Source: Pedobacter changchengzhani (GTDB lineage Bacteria > Bacteroidota > Bacteroidia > Sphingobacteriales > Sphingobacteriaceae). From it: a stretch of 64,000 bases of DNA. The DNA lies in assembly GCF_004354365.1 (NCBI RefSeq), contig NZ_SJCY01000004.1, forward strand, positions 310,001 through 374,000, given 5' to 3'. Made by a program: the position numbers and the translations under genes. The notes below the pieces were generated by a model. The model saw nothing but the letters and a program-made list of their open reading frames with translations. It did no database searches and was not told where the DNA came from. Positions 1-9,159 of the stretch are shown here, one piece after another; position 1 is the first letter of the stretch, and each line of letters starts with the position of its first letter.

Positions 1-140
1 CGGTTTAAACTTATTATTTACAGTACAAATAAAATAAATGCTTGGTGCAACTTAATACGCGTTGTAGGTTTTGATTGTCAAAGTTAGCATTTTGTGCATA
101 AACAATTTGAGTAATTTCTCCAATCGTAAAACCTAAATCG

Positions 141-148
141 TAATTTTG
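141..148 (+). promoter_or_regulatory. -7 promoter element of holA
   Basis: TAATTTTG matches the Bacteroidota -7 consensus TAnnTTTG. No TTTG lies at the right distance upstream, so only half of the promoter is recognised. It ends five bases before the holA start codon, implying a very short or absent leader. Confidence 0.5.
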
Positions 149-153
149 CTACG

Positions 154-1176
154 ATGACTGCTGCCGAAATTATAAAAGATATTAAAGCCCGTAAGTTTAA
201 GCCTGTGTATTTATTGCATGGCGAAGAAGCTTATTATATCGATCAAGTTACCGATTATATAGAAAGTAATGTTTTAAGTGATGCCGAAAAAGGCTTCAAT
301 CAAACGGTATTGTACGGAAAAGATACGGATATGGGAACAGTTTTAGGCGCAGCAAAACGTTACCCAATGATGTCTGAATTTCAGGTTGTTGTTGTTAAAG
401 AAGCACAAGATTTAAAATGGGCGAAAGAGGAGGGGAATAGTAAAGAGGCTGAATTTGTTTTAAATTATTTTGAAAAGCCTTTGCCAAGTACCATTTTAGT
501 TTTGGCGTTTAAGTATGCAAATTTCGATAAACGTAAAAAAATATATAAAGCAATAAACAAAAGTGGCTTAATATTTCAATCAGAATTGCTTCGCGATTAT
601 AAAATAGGGCCGTGGATTGAAGAATTTATTAAAGCTAAAGGCTACAAGATAGATCAACAGGCCACTGCTTTAATGGCGGAGTATTTGGGTACAGATCTTT
701 CAAAAATAGCTAATGAGATAGAAAAGTTAATGCTGAATGTGCCTAAAGACCAATTGATTAACACAGATTTGGTGCAAAAAAATATTGGTATTAGTAAAGA
801 ATACAATGTTTTTGAGTTACAAAAAGCTTTAGCGACTAGAGATGTATTGAAATGCAATAAAATTATCAATTATTTCGCCAGCAATCCTAAAGCAAATCCG
901 ATGGTGATGGTTTTAGCAAATTTAGCATCGTATTTTACCAAAATTTTAAAATATCATTACGTGCCCAATAAAGCAGATGCTGCATCCGCATTAGGTATTT
1001 CTCCGTTTTTTGTGAAGGACTTCGAAATGGCTTCACGAAATTACAGCAATGGAAAAGTTTTTTCTGTAATTAGCCTTTTAAGAGAATATGATTTAAAAAG
1101 TAAGGGTTTAGATAGTACAGGCAATATAGATGATGGCGAACTTTTGAAAGAATTGGTTTTTAAAATTGTACATTAA
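154..1176 (+). CDS. holA: DNA polymerase III subunit delta
   Basis: HolA is the delta subunit of the clamp loader; it opens the beta sliding clamp during replication. The 340-residue length is usual for the family. The N-terminal part begins with the typical stretch 'KPVYLLHGEEAYYID' near residue 17, and the AAA+-like N-terminal fold, lid and C-terminal collar region follow the family pattern (for example 'LANEIEKL'-like helices around residue 185). It stands alone on the plus strand and converges on the DUF2383 gene, with a shared hairpin between them. The chosen start sits just behind a -7 element at 141-148. The family call is firm. Confidence 0.93.
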   Translation: MTAAEIIKDIKARKFKPVYLLHGEEAYYIDQVTDYIESNVLSDAEKGFNQTVLYGKDTDMGTVLGAAKRYPMMSEFQVVVVKEAQDLKWAKEEGNSKEAEFVLNYFEKPLPSTILVLAFKYANFDKRKKIYKAINKSGLIFQSELLRDYKIGPWIEEFIKAKGYKIDQQATALMAEYLGTDLSKIANEIEKLMLNVPKDQLINTDLVQKNIGISKEYNVFELQKALATRDVLKCNKIINYFASNPKANPMVMVLANLASYFTKILKYHYVPNKADAASALGISPFFVKDFEMASRNYSNGKVFSVISLLREYDLKSKGLDSTGNIDDGELLKELVFKIVH

Positions 1177-1280
1177 GCGTTAATCTAGTTTCCTTAAGTT
1201 CACTTAAAATTTGTAAAAAGTTAAGCCTGCCTCTAAATGTGCTAAAGTTTAGTTTGTTGGCCCTACATTTAATAATAATA

Positions 1281-1308
1281 AAAGGCTACCAAAAAATTGG
1301 TAGCCTTT
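1281..1308. terminator. Bidirectional terminator hairpin between holA and the DUF2383 gene
   Basis: A perfect 12-bp stem (1281-1292 with 1297-1308) with an AAAA loop is flanked by A and T runs. It lies between two convergent genes and can end transcription from both sides. Confidence 0.75.
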
Positions 1309-1342
1309 TAAAATTTCTCAACTTATAGCCGATAAATTTATT

Positions 1343-1795
1343 TTATGCTTTTGCATTTTTTAACAATGTAATTGCTGTTAAAGCGTCTTGAATGCCTGTT
1401 CTTTGCTTCGTTAGCAGTTCTAAATGATCGGCGTGAGTAGATGGATGGTTAAGTAATGCATCGTACTTTTCTATTGCTGCTTTTTCTCCAGTTTCTATTG
1501 CACCTAAAATAGCCACATCTTCTTTGCTACTTAAAGCTTCTTTAATATCAATCCAAGTTCTGTGTATTGCGCCTAAAATTCCACCTTCACTATTGTCTGA
1601 TTCAGCACCATGTGTTGCCAAATGCGCTTTCAATTCCAGCTCGTAAATCTTACGTTCAGCAGCATATTTTAAAAAAATTCCTTTTAATTCTAAACTATCT
1701 GTTGTTTCTGCAGCCGATTCGTAACCCTCTTTACCATCATTAACAATTGAGATTAAACCTTTAAGATCGCTGATGATTTCATTATTATTTTCCAT
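1343..1795 (-). CDS. PA2169-family four-helix-bundle protein (DUF2383)
   Basis: A 150-residue, almost wholly helical soluble protein with no signal peptide. The N-terminal 'LKGLISIVNDGKEGYESAAE' pattern and the later 'ETGEKAAIEKYDALL' helix are typical of the PA2169/DUF2383 ferritin-like four-helix-bundle family. Glutamates and histidines recur at helix positions, but I cannot confirm a metal site. The function is unknown; relatives are often linked to stress conditions in other bacteria. It is a single gene that converges on holA. Confidence 0.85.
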   Translation of the reverse strand: MENNNEIISDLKGLISIVNDGKEGYESAAETTDSLELKGIFLKYAAERKIYELELKAHLATHGAESDNSEGGILGAIHRTWIDIKEALSSKEDVAILGAIETGEKAAIEKYDALLNHPSTHADHLELLTKQRTGIQDALTAITLLKNAKA

Positions 1796-1923
1796 GATTC
1801 TTATATTAGTAAATGTTTAGTAAGAACTGGGAAAATAAAAAATTGTTTTGGAAAAATAGATTTTCAGAATTTTTAAAATATCTATTTCACTAAATTGCTA
1901 CTTGTAATGATGTCTCAATACTA

Positions 1924-2301
1924 CTAACGTGATGCTGCAATTGGAACAGTAATAATAGCAGCACCCAGCGCCAATACAGCACCGCCGATTAGAACTTGGT
2001 GGAAAATAGTTTTCCTTCTCTTTGTCTTTTTAAAGGCTGATTTTCTAAAAGTTTCAACATATAAAGAATCATTCAGCATTGATGTATTACTCGTTGTTTT
2101 GGCAGTAGGTTTGAATAAATCAGAATTTGGATTTCTACCGTCTGCTTTGAATGCTTTTAAGTCGGTTTTATCTAATTTGAATTTGAGAACATCTTTTAGA
2201 GCTATTTTTTTTACCGAATCAGTATTAATAACTTGTGCATTTAAAGCGCCAGAAATGCCGAAAATGATAAAAAAGACCAATGTAAACTTTATAAACTTCA
2301 T
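1924..2301 (-). CDS. Small secreted or membrane-anchored hypothetical protein
   Basis: A 125-residue protein when started at the methionine at 2301, which gives a clear signal peptide ('MKFIKFTLVFFIIFGISG' ending near 'NAQ'). An upstream start at 2364 would add 21 residues that do not look like a signal sequence, so it was not chosen. The middle is polar and basic, and a second hydrophobic segment near the C-terminus ('VLIGGAVLALGAAIITVPI') would anchor the protein in the membrane. No family is recognised. It is a single gene with no obvious operon partner. Confidence 0.65.
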   Translation of the reverse strand: MKFIKFTLVFFIIFGISGALNAQVINTDSVKKIALKDVLKFKLDKTDLKAFKADGRNPNSDLFKPTAKTTSNTSMLNDSLYVETFRKSAFKKTKRRKTIFHQVLIGGAVLALGAAIITVPIAASR

Positions 2302-2474
2302 AATGTTTGTATAACAATTTAAAGATTCTGCTTTCAATTTACTAATATAAGGTAAATCGACCATTTTATTTTTAGCAAAAAAATATTTTAGCCATAAATT
2401 TAAAGTTTAAAAGTTGATATTTTTATCCTTTTATAAACTTATATTTTTTGCCCTTTAAAAAAAAGATTGAAAAT

Positions 2475-3467
2475 TTAGATCATAGTTAAAATGCTGTTCC
2501 AGATTTTTTCATCAACCGGAATACCCTTTTGTAAATTTTCCGCTCTGAGTTTTTTAACGTTTTGGCCTGGTAAATGCACTTGATTATCGTTACTAGAACT
2601 TAGGGTAAAAGCTCGTACCTTTTCGATTATATCTGCATAATTATAGTTTTCATTTTTTAAACTGAAACAAATAAAAATTTGTGAAACGTTTGTTTCAAGT
2701 GGCGCTGCAGAAATCTCTGCGGTTGTTCTACCTCCAGAAAGCAGACTGCACATCAAATCCAACATCAACGATAACCCAGTACCTTTCCAAAATCCGATTG
2801 ATAATAGCCTGCTGGAAGCCACAATTTTCTCTGGGTCGTTGGTTATTGTGCCCATTTCGTCGTACCCTCCGTCAAAATCTAAGCGTTGGCCACTTGCTTT
2901 GTAATTTTTTACTTTACCCATCGAATATTGCGATAATGCCATATCTAAAACCAAAGGTCCATTTGTAGCATCAGGGATAGCAATGACCAGCGGATTATTG
3001 CCTAAACGAGCTTCTAAGCCGCCAAAGGGAACCATTAAAGCCGTTGCATTAGTAAAATTTATGGAGATAAAGCCTTTTTCGGCCGCCTGCCATCCATAAG
3101 TTCCACCCCGCATCCAATGGTTGGTGTTTTTAAGGGCAACGCAACCAATTCCGTGTGTCGTGGCCAAATCCATTGCCCTTGCCATACTCTTCTTCGCATT
3201 GCAAATGCCAGGTCCGGAGTGTCCATCCCATATCTCCAATGCTCCTAAACTGGTTTCGAGTTTTGGTGTCGCATTTTTATCTAATAAGCCTTCTTTACAC
3301 AAATGAATAAAATCTGGAAATCTATTCAAACCATGTGATGGAACACCCTCCAAACTATTCTCTGCAAAAACAGTGGCAAGGTCATTGGCAACATTTTCAG
3401 TAAAACCATTGTTTAAAAGTATGCTTTCGAACGCCTCGAACATTTTTTGGTGTGGAATACGCATCAT
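2475..3467 (-). CDS. dlgD: Ldh-family oxidoreductase, 2,3-diketo-L-gulonate reductase-like
   Basis: A 330-residue member of the malate/L-lactate dehydrogenase (Ldh2) family, NAD(P)H-dependent 2-oxoacid reductases with an unusual fold. Its closest recognisable relative is YiaK/DlgD, which reduces 2,3-diketo-L-gulonate in L-ascorbate/L-lyxose catabolism. Supporting stretches are 'SHGLNRFPDFI' near residue 45 (catalytic His), 'NHWMRGGTYGWQAAEKG' near 115 and 'WKGTGLSLMLDLM' near 230. The neighbours are not sugar-catabolism genes, so the physiological substrate is uncertain. The next gene on the same strand, an AraC regulator, lies 128 bases upstream and is more likely to serve the divergent pump. 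Confidence 0.85.
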   Translation of the reverse strand: MMRIPHQKMFEAFESILLNNGFTENVANDLATVFAENSLEGVPSHGLNRFPDFIHLCKEGLLDKNATPKLETSLGALEIWDGHSGPGICNAKKSMARAMDLATTHGIGCVALKNTNHWMRGGTYGWQAAEKGFISINFTNATALMVPFGGLEARLGNNPLVIAIPDATNGPLVLDMALSQYSMGKVKNYKASGQRLDFDGGYDEMGTITNDPEKIVASSRLLSIGFWKGTGLSLMLDLMCSLLSGGRTTAEISAAPLETNVSQIFICFSLKNENYNYADIIEKVRAFTLSSSNDNQVHLPGQNVKKLRAENLQKGIPVDEKIWNSILTMI

Positions 3468-3594
3468 ATTTTGGGGTTACAATAATTGGGTAGAGAGTAC
3501 TTGTAGTTCAATTCTACTCGTTACGGCTAAATTGAACACAAAAATTGTTTTTTGCAAATGATAAGCAGAAATTCTCTGAAACGGCTTGAGTGTT

Positions 3595-4383
3595 TTAAGT
3601 GTTTTTTCTTAAATCTGATGGGCGGGAATTCGTAAATTCCAAAAAGGAATCGCTAAAAGAAGCAATTGAACTGTAGCCTAAGATGCTAGCAATTTCTCCG
3701 ATGGATTTGGAACTCTTCAATATCATTTCAATCGCTTTAACCATCCTAATTGTTTTTAGGTATTGTAGAAAAGACATTTGGATACTTGATTGGAACAGCC
3801 TAGATAAGGACCTTTCGCTGGTATGAAATATTGCGCTTATTGTACTTAGCGTGTGGCGTTTATCAATATGCTGTTCTAAATAACTTAAAATTTGCTTAAT
3901 TCTTTTATCATCTGTAATTGGGAGTACAATTGGCAGTGCTTTATTGCCTAACGTGGGCAGAACTTCTTTTAGGGCTGCCAAAAATAAATATCCATCACTT
4001 AGCGCATTTATGTGTTTGCCATCCCAACGTTCCGTATGGTTAATCATTTGGATTAATAATTCGTTAGCCGGATATATTCCCAATTTGGCGTAAAATTTAT
4101 TCTTATAATCATCTGCTGATTGAAAATAAAGTGACCTTAATACCGTGGCAGAATTGCCAATTCGTAAAGTATGTGGCATTTCAGCAGGAATCCAAAAATA
4201 ATGTTTGGCTGGTACAACATAAGTTCTGTCGGTAATAGTGATGTATGCAATGCCGCCTTCCACAAAACTTAATTGCCCTTTATTGTGGCTATGATGCGGT
4301 ATTAAGCGTTCCGATTTTTCGTGCATAACGAAGGCAGATGTCGGTTGCTCATTTATTTCGGGTAGTGAGGCAATTAATCCCAT
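3595..4383 (-). CDS. AraC-family transcriptional regulator
   Basis: A 262-residue regulator with an N-terminal cupin-like sensing half (residues about 20-120, including 'PHHSHNKGQLSFVEGG') and a C-terminal double helix-turn-helix AraC/XylS domain (about 165-260). The domain has the conserved 'GYSSIASFSDSFLEFTNSRPSDLR' region, where the usual F..FKK.G..P pattern is recognisable but degenerate. It is divergent from the tolC-hlyD-MFS pump genes with a 117-base shared upstream region, so it probably regulates the pump. The effector is unknown. Confidence 0.9.
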   Translation of the reverse strand: MGLIASLPEINEQPTSAFVMHEKSERLIPHHSHNKGQLSFVEGGIAYITITDRTYVVPAKHYFWIPAEMPHTLRIGNSATVLRSLYFQSADDYKNKFYAKLGIYPANELLIQMINHTERWDGKHINALSDGYLFLAALKEVLPTLGNKALPIVLPITDDKRIKQILSYLEQHIDKRHTLSTISAIFHTSERSLSRLFQSSIQMSFLQYLKTIRMVKAIEMILKSSKSIGEIASILGYSSIASFSDSFLEFTNSRPSDLRKNT

Positions 4384-4412
4384 TGTATTTTATATCATTT
4401 ATTGAATGGTAC

Positions 4413-4425
4413 AATGATAATCATT
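4413..4425. promoter_or_regulatory. Fur-box-like palindrome between the AraC gene and the efflux operon
   Basis: AATGATAATCATT is a perfect 6-1-6 palindrome and matches all 13 central bases of the classical 19-bp Fur box. The outer three bases on each side match poorly. It is placed to act on either divergent gene. Iron control is an inference from the match; Bacteroidota Fur sites may differ from the enterobacterial consensus. Confidence 0.5.
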
Positions 4426-4484
4426 TTGGCTGGAATGATGTAAATAATGACTATTAATCGTAACGCTACCTGTTGCCGAAGTTA

Positions 4485-4492
4485 TACTTTTG
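4485..4492 (+). promoter_or_regulatory. -7 promoter element of the efflux operon
   Basis: TACTTTTG fits TAnnTTTG and ends eight bases before the ATG at 4501. It lies downstream of the alternative start at 4447, so it favours 4501 as the true start. No clear -33 element is present, as expected for an activator-dependent promoter. Confidence 0.5.
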
Positions 4493-4500
4493 CACGAAAT

Positions 4501-5829
4501 ATGAATTGTAACAAAAATATGGTTTGTGTGCTCATTCTGTTGATGATTAACATCCCCATTTTAAGCGCTCAACAAAACAACACTAACGATACCTTAAGAT
4601 TATCATTAAAAGAAACTTGGGAAAGAGCGGAGAAATTTAGTCGGGTTATAGCCATAAAAAATAAGGCTGTTTCCATCAGTAATGAAGAAATTAAAGACTC
4701 AAAAATGGAACGTTTGCCAGAGTTGGGCATAATGGGAAGTGCAGAAAAAGCAACTAACATACCTATTTACGAAAACGGATTATTTTCGCGTCCAACGCAA
4801 CACGAAGTTATTCATACACTTTACAAAGTAGGTACCGATTTTGCGCTCAACATTTACAACGGAAATAAATTAAATCTAAAAATAGAGGAGCAAGGTATTC
4901 TCCATAAAATAGCATCATTAAAAAAAGACCAAAAAACATCGGATATCCACTATCAAACGGCATCATTCTATTTGGATCTTCAGCGCTCATTCATTTTCCA
5001 AACGCTAATAGTAAAAGATATTGCCGACCAGGAGAAGCAGCTTGCCGAAGTTAAAGCTTTTTACAAAAACGGCACTGTTTTGAAAAGTGATGTGTTACGC
5101 ATTGAGTTAGAGCTCTCAAAAAGGAAGATGACCTTGGTGCAAATCCAGAATGACATCCTGATTGCAAACCAAAAGCTCAATATAATTATTGGCGAGCCTG
5201 ATGATCGTTTAATTAAACCGATAGAAACTTTAAGTACAACGGATGAGAAAAGTTATGATGATTTTTTGAAAGAAGCTTTAGAATATTCTTTTCCTTATCA
5301 AATCTCAGAGAAAAAAACTGTAATCAGCGAAATTGGTGTAAAAAAAGTAAACGCCAATTTAAGACCTAAAATAAGCATGTACGGTGAGTTTTATTACGCA
5401 AATCCTCAAATATTCCTATATCCTTACAATCCGTATTGGTATTCTTTGGGCATTGCAGGTGTTAAAATTTCCTTTCCAATTTCTGCCACTTATCATAATG
5501 TACACAAGGTGCGCGCAGCAAAACTAGAGTTAGAGCAGGAAGAAATTGCGCATAAAGACCAGCAAGACATGGTTAGGCAACAGGTTAAAGAAGCTTATTT
5601 AAGATATCGCGAAGCACTCATTCAAATAGGCGTAGCAAAAATTGATGTGGTGCACGCAGTTGAAAATGCACGAATTATCAAAAACACTTATTTTAACCAT
5701 ACCACTTTAGTTACCGATTTGTTAGACGCAGATATACTCGTGCTGCGATCGCGGTTTGAGCTCGAAGGTGCGAAAATAGTTGCTCAAAACAAATACTACT
5801 TACTTAAAAATATTACTGGCGTTTTATAA
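4501..5829 (+). CDS. TolC-family outer membrane efflux protein
   Basis: A 442-residue outer membrane channel protein of the TolC family, the exit duct of a tripartite exporter. From 4501 it begins with a signal peptide ('MVCVLILLMINIPILSAQ'); the in-frame start at 4447 would put 18 polar residues ahead of it and lies upstream of the -7 element. The two internal long-helix repeats of the OEP family are visible (about 60-220 and 260-440) with the typical 'VRAAKLELEQEE' and 'EAYLRYREALIQI' helices. It is the first gene of a three-gene operon; the HlyD gene starts one base after its stop codon. Confidence 0.92.
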   Translation: MNCNKNMVCVLILLMINIPILSAQQNNTNDTLRLSLKETWERAEKFSRVIAIKNKAVSISNEEIKDSKMERLPELGIMGSAEKATNIPIYENGLFSRPTQHEVIHTLYKVGTDFALNIYNGNKLNLKIEEQGILHKIASLKKDQKTSDIHYQTASFYLDLQRSFIFQTLIVKDIADQEKQLAEVKAFYKNGTVLKSDVLRIELELSKRKMTLVQIQNDILIANQKLNIIIGEPDDRLIKPIETLSTTDEKSYDDFLKEALEYSFPYQISEKKTVISEIGVKKVNANLRPKISMYGEFYYANPQIFLYPYNPYWYSLGIAGVKISFPISATYHNVHKVRAAKLELEQEEIAHKDQQDMVRQQVKEAYLRYREALIQIGVAKIDVVHAVENARIIKNTYFNHTTLVTDLLDADILVLRSRFELEGAKIVAQNKYYLLKNITGVL

Positions 5830-5830
5830 A

Positions 5831-6892
5831 ATGAAAAAAAAGTACACAGTTACAGATCAAGTTATTACAAAAATTACCGGTTGGATAGCTGTATTGGTAA
5901 TTATTGCAATTTCTATATGGGGAATAGCCACACTTTACGGCTATTATAAGTTTGAACAAACCAACGATGCCCAGGTGCAAGAATATGTAAATCCCGTCAT
6001 TTCTAGGGCCGGAGGCTTTATTGTTGCTGTAAAGTTCGAAGAAAATCAATATGTAAAAAAGGGAGATACGTTACTCATAATTGATAACCAGGAATACGAT
6101 TTGCAACAACGCCAAACTGAGGCATCGCTTAGTCAAGCAACTGCTAAACTTGAAGTTTTGGGCATTAATGAGTTTACTTTAGAAAAAGATGCTGCAGCTG
6201 CCGAAGCCCAAATTGCAGCCAACAAAGCAAAGCTCTTGAAACAACAATTGGATTTCGACCGATACAAAAAACTCTTTGATGAAGAATCGGCTACGAAACA
6301 ACAAATGGAAAATATACAAGCAACATTGGATGTTAATTCCAGCGAATATTTGGTTTCTAAAGAGAATTTTAGCGCATCTAAATCAAAAGTTAATGATGTT
6401 AGGGCGGAAAAAGTAGTTGCCATTGCCGAAATTAATAGGCTTAAAGCATTGCTTCTGCGCCACAAATTGGACTTAAGCTATACAGTATTAAGGGCGCCTT
6501 ATAATGGTAGGATGGGAAGGAGAACTGTAGAAGTTGGACAAATGATTGACGCCGGTGCTGTATTGGCCTTTATTGTGAACAATGAAACCGATAAATGGGT
6601 AGTTGCCAATTATAAAGAGACGCAAATTGAACACATGCAACTTGGAGATTCTGTAGAGGTTATTGCAGATGCATATCCCGATCAAAAATTTAAAGGTACT
6701 ATAATATCGCTCTCTCCTGCAACTGGATCAAGCTTTTCTTTATTGCCACCAGATAATTCTACCGGCAATTATGTTAAAATTGTGCAGCGTGTTCCGGTTC
6801 GTATTAAACTAACGGATGCCAAAACAGAAACTGAAAAGCTGAAGGTGGGTATGAATGTAAATGTTTTTATCCCTCGTAAAAGACATGGATAA
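5831..6892 (+). CDS. HlyD/EmrA-family membrane fusion protein
   Basis: A 353-residue periplasmic adaptor that links the inner-membrane transporter to TolC. There is one N-terminal membrane segment (about 18-40), a biotinyl-lipoyl half-motif ('VNPVISRAGGFIVAVKFEENQYVKKGDTLLIID'-region near 55-85), a long coiled-coil hairpin (about 90-210), then the second lipoyl half 'LSYTVLRAPYNGRMGRR' and a beta-barrel with 'VVANYKETQ'. This order is that of EmrA. The start at 5831 is chosen over 5780 because the latter lies inside tolC. Its end overlaps the MFS start by eight bases, so the two are probably translationally coupled. Confidence 0.93.
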   Translation: MKKKYTVTDQVITKITGWIAVLVIIAISIWGIATLYGYYKFEQTNDAQVQEYVNPVISRAGGFIVAVKFEENQYVKKGDTLLIIDNQEYDLQQRQTEASLSQATAKLEVLGINEFTLEKDAAAAEAQIAANKAKLLKQQLDFDRYKKLFDEESATKQQMENIQATLDVNSSEYLVSKENFSASKSKVNDVRAEKVVAIAEINRLKALLLRHKLDLSYTVLRAPYNGRMGRRTVEVGQMIDAGAVLAFIVNNETDKWVVANYKETQIEHMQLGDSVEVIADAYPDQKFKGTIISLSPATGSSFSLLPPDNSTGNYVKIVQRVPVRIKLTDAKTETEKLKVGMNVNVFIPRKRHG

Positions 6893-8477
6893 AGCCATAC
6901 CAATATTTAGAGATTGGGTGCCAGATTGGTTAGTGAAGGTATTTCTATTTTTATTGATTTTACCAAGTACCGTACTTTTTTTTCTACCAATGGCTAATGT
7001 TGCGGCTGCGGCCGGCTACTATGGCGCAGAACCAGCAGATATACAATTTTCGGTGGCCTTATTTTATGCAGGGTATGTTGGTTTTTATAGCTTAGAAAGA
7101 CGGTTTTTTAGATTTGTAGCGACCAAAGAATATTTCATAATATTTACTTTTTTGCAAATTATTACCACCTTAATTTGTTATAAAACTAATGAGCTTTACG
7201 TTTTCTTTCCTGTAAGGTTTTTCCAAGGAATGTTGTTTTCTAGCTCGGTTAATTTGTCGCTTTCGTTAATGTTTTCTCGCTTAAAAAGCGAAAGGGCCAG
7301 AGAAGTAAGTTTCTCGGTTTTTTTTGGTTTATTACTCTGCGCATTACCTTTTAATAACTTGGTAACCGCAAATTTAATCGATTCTTTTAATTTTAATATT
7401 GTTTATAAAGGTGCAGTTTTTTCTTACTTACCCTGCTTGGTATTGCTTTTAATTTCTATGAACAATACAAGGTTAAATGTACGTTTTCCATTATCGAAAT
7501 TAGATTGGCAGAGTTTTACAATGTACAGCATAATGCTCTGTATTGTAGGCTACATCTGCATCTATGGGCAGGAATATTATTGGCTAAATGATTTGAGAAT
7601 TAGGTATGCAGTAATTGTTTTATTTGGTTTGATGCTTGTGTTTTTGGTTAGGCAAAAATCGATGAAAAGACCGTATATTGATTTAAACATATTTCGATTT
7701 AGGAATTTTTATGTTGGATTAATTGTACTATTCGTGATGTACATTTCGAGATTTGCGTCTGGCATAACCAATAATTTTTTTTCGGGAGTGCTCGGTTTTG
7801 ATCCGATGCACGTGTCGTATATAAATGTGACCAACCTGTTAGGGTTAATTTTAGGGGTGATAATTGCCTGTTGTTTAACCATTCAAAAGCAAAGTGTGCG
7901 AATGATCTGGTTTCCTGGATTTTCCCTTTTGCTCATTTATTACTGCATCATGTTTTTTCTTTTTGATATTCAGGCAGATGAACAAAACTATCTTTTGCCA
8001 CTTTTTATCCAAGGCTTGGGTATTGGGTTAATCATGGTGCCCGCAATAGTTTATGCCATCTCGTCTGTGCCCGCAATTATCGGTAGTTCTGCTTCGGCAG
8101 TTTGTTTGGCTATTCGTTTTGTAGGCTTCTGTGCCAGCATTGCAATTATTAATTATGCAGAACTTTATGGTAAAAGTAAACACTTCAATTCCTTTCAAGA
8201 TCGAATTTCTATTGACGATCCAATTGTAAAAGCTTCATTAAAAACACATTCAACAGGTTTAATGTCCAAAGGTTTTTTAAATCAATCCGGTGCGATAAAG
8301 GCATCAGGAAAACTATTGATTAAACGAGTAGAGAAGCAGGGAACTTTAAGGTTTGCAATGGATTATTATGAATTTATGGCAATTATGTTAATCGTAATCC
8401 TTTTATTGATTGCTGTATTTCCGCATTTAAATAAAACGGTACTGTACTTGCGTTCCAAACGCTTGGCACCTGCATAA
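6885..8477 (+). CDS. MFS transporter, DHA2/EmrB-like, divergent
   Basis: A 530-residue inner-membrane protein with about 14 hydrophobic segments, the number found in the DHA2 (EmrB) drug:H+ antiporter family, and it sits behind an EmrA-type adaptor. The sequence is divergent: the usual G-x-x-x-D-R-x-G-R motif A between helices 2 and 3 is reduced to 'LERRFFRFV', so the substrate and coupling may differ from those of classical drug pumps. The start at 6885 lies within the last codons of hlyD; 6861 is an alternative. With the AraC gene and the Fur-like palindrome, siderophore or xenobiotic export is plausible but unproven. Confidence 0.85.
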   Translation: MDKAIPIFRDWVPDWLVKVFLFLLILPSTVLFFLPMANVAAAAGYYGAEPADIQFSVALFYAGYVGFYSLERRFFRFVATKEYFIIFTFLQIITTLICYKTNELYVFFPVRFFQGMLFSSSVNLSLSLMFSRLKSERAREVSFSVFFGLLLCALPFNNLVTANLIDSFNFNIVYKGAVFSYLPCLVLLLISMNNTRLNVRFPLSKLDWQSFTMYSIMLCIVGYICIYGQEYYWLNDLRIRYAVIVLFGLMLVFLVRQKSMKRPYIDLNIFRFRNFYVGLIVLFVMYISRFASGITNNFFSGVLGFDPMHVSYINVTNLLGLILGVIIACCLTIQKQSVRMIWFPGFSLLLIYYCIMFFLFDIQADEQNYLLPLFIQGLGIGLIMVPAIVYAISSVPAIIGSSASAVCLAIRFVGFCASIAIINYAELYGKSKHFNSFQDRISIDDPIVKASLKTHSTGLMSKGFLNQSGAIKASGKLLIKRVEKQGTLRFAMDYYEFMAIMLIVILLLIAVFPHLNKTVLYLRSKRLAPA

Positions 8478-8542
8478 CAATTTTACTTGGTCTTCATCAA
8501 TATAAACTTAATCAATAACCTTTCAATTCTGTATCATTTTGC

Positions 8543-8550
8543 TAATTTTG
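8543..8550 (+). promoter_or_regulatory. -7 promoter element of the EVE gene
   Basis: TAATTTTG fits TAnnTTTG; TTTC at 8521-8524 is a weak -33 match 18 bases upstream. The implied leader is about 85 bases. Confidence 0.4.
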
Positions 8551-8641
8551 AAATGATTTAAATATTGAAGCGGAAAATGATTTGTCTCAATGTTTCGAAA
8601 AATTAATCAATTTAATAAAATACCCTTAATCACGAACTACA

Positions 8642-9046
8642 ATGAACCATTGGTTAGTAAAATCAGAACCTTTTAAATACAGCTGGGATCAATTTAATGA
8701 AGATGGGCGTACCTTTTGGGATGGCGTTAGAAATTATCAAGCTAGAAACAACCTAAAAGCCATGCAAGAAGGCGATTTGGTGCTTTTTTATCATAGCAAT
8801 GAAGGTAAAAACGTGGTTGGTATTGCAAAAGTGGTACGAGCGTTTTATCAAGATCCAACAACCGAAGATGCAAATTGGGTTGTGGTAGATTTAGTTCCTG
8901 TAGAATCGTTAAAAAATCCTGTGAGTTTAGAGCAGGTTAAATCAGAACCGAGTTTGGCCGATATTTCGTTGGTAAAACAAGGCCGATTGTCAGTAATGCC
9001 TTTAAAAGCGACAGAATTTGATAAAATTTTAGAAATGGGAAGCTGA
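8642..9046 (+). CDS. EVE domain-containing protein (THYN1-like)
   Basis: A 134-residue single-domain EVE protein. The start 'NHWLVKSEPFKYSWDQ', then 'FWDGVRNYQARNNLKAM' and 'GDLVLFYHS' are hallmarks of the THYN1/EVE family, a PUA-like fold that binds modified bases in nucleic acids (for example 5-hydroxymethylcytosine or modified RNA in characterised relatives). The modified base it would bind here cannot be read from the sequence, and no DNA-modification gene is nearby. It is a single cytoplasmic gene. Confidence 0.92.
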   Translation: MNHWLVKSEPFKYSWDQFNEDGRTFWDGVRNYQARNNLKAMQEGDLVLFYHSNEGKNVVGIAKVVRAFYQDPTTEDANWVVVDLVPVESLKNPVSLEQVKSEPSLADISLVKQGRLSVMPLKATEFDKILEMGS

Positions 9047-9159
9047 CCAATTTGCGTTTACTGGTTGGTAGTTGCCCGATACAGTTTGATAATTGCGTTT
9101 TTCGATAATATTTTGCTTTAAGTCCGTTATTCTATTAATAAATTGTTAGCTAAATAATC

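Noticed and set aside
6133-6465. A 110-residue Ala/Ser-rich frame antisense to the HlyD gene
   Set aside because: It is a shadow of the coiled-coil coding sequence; the plus-strand gene is well supported.
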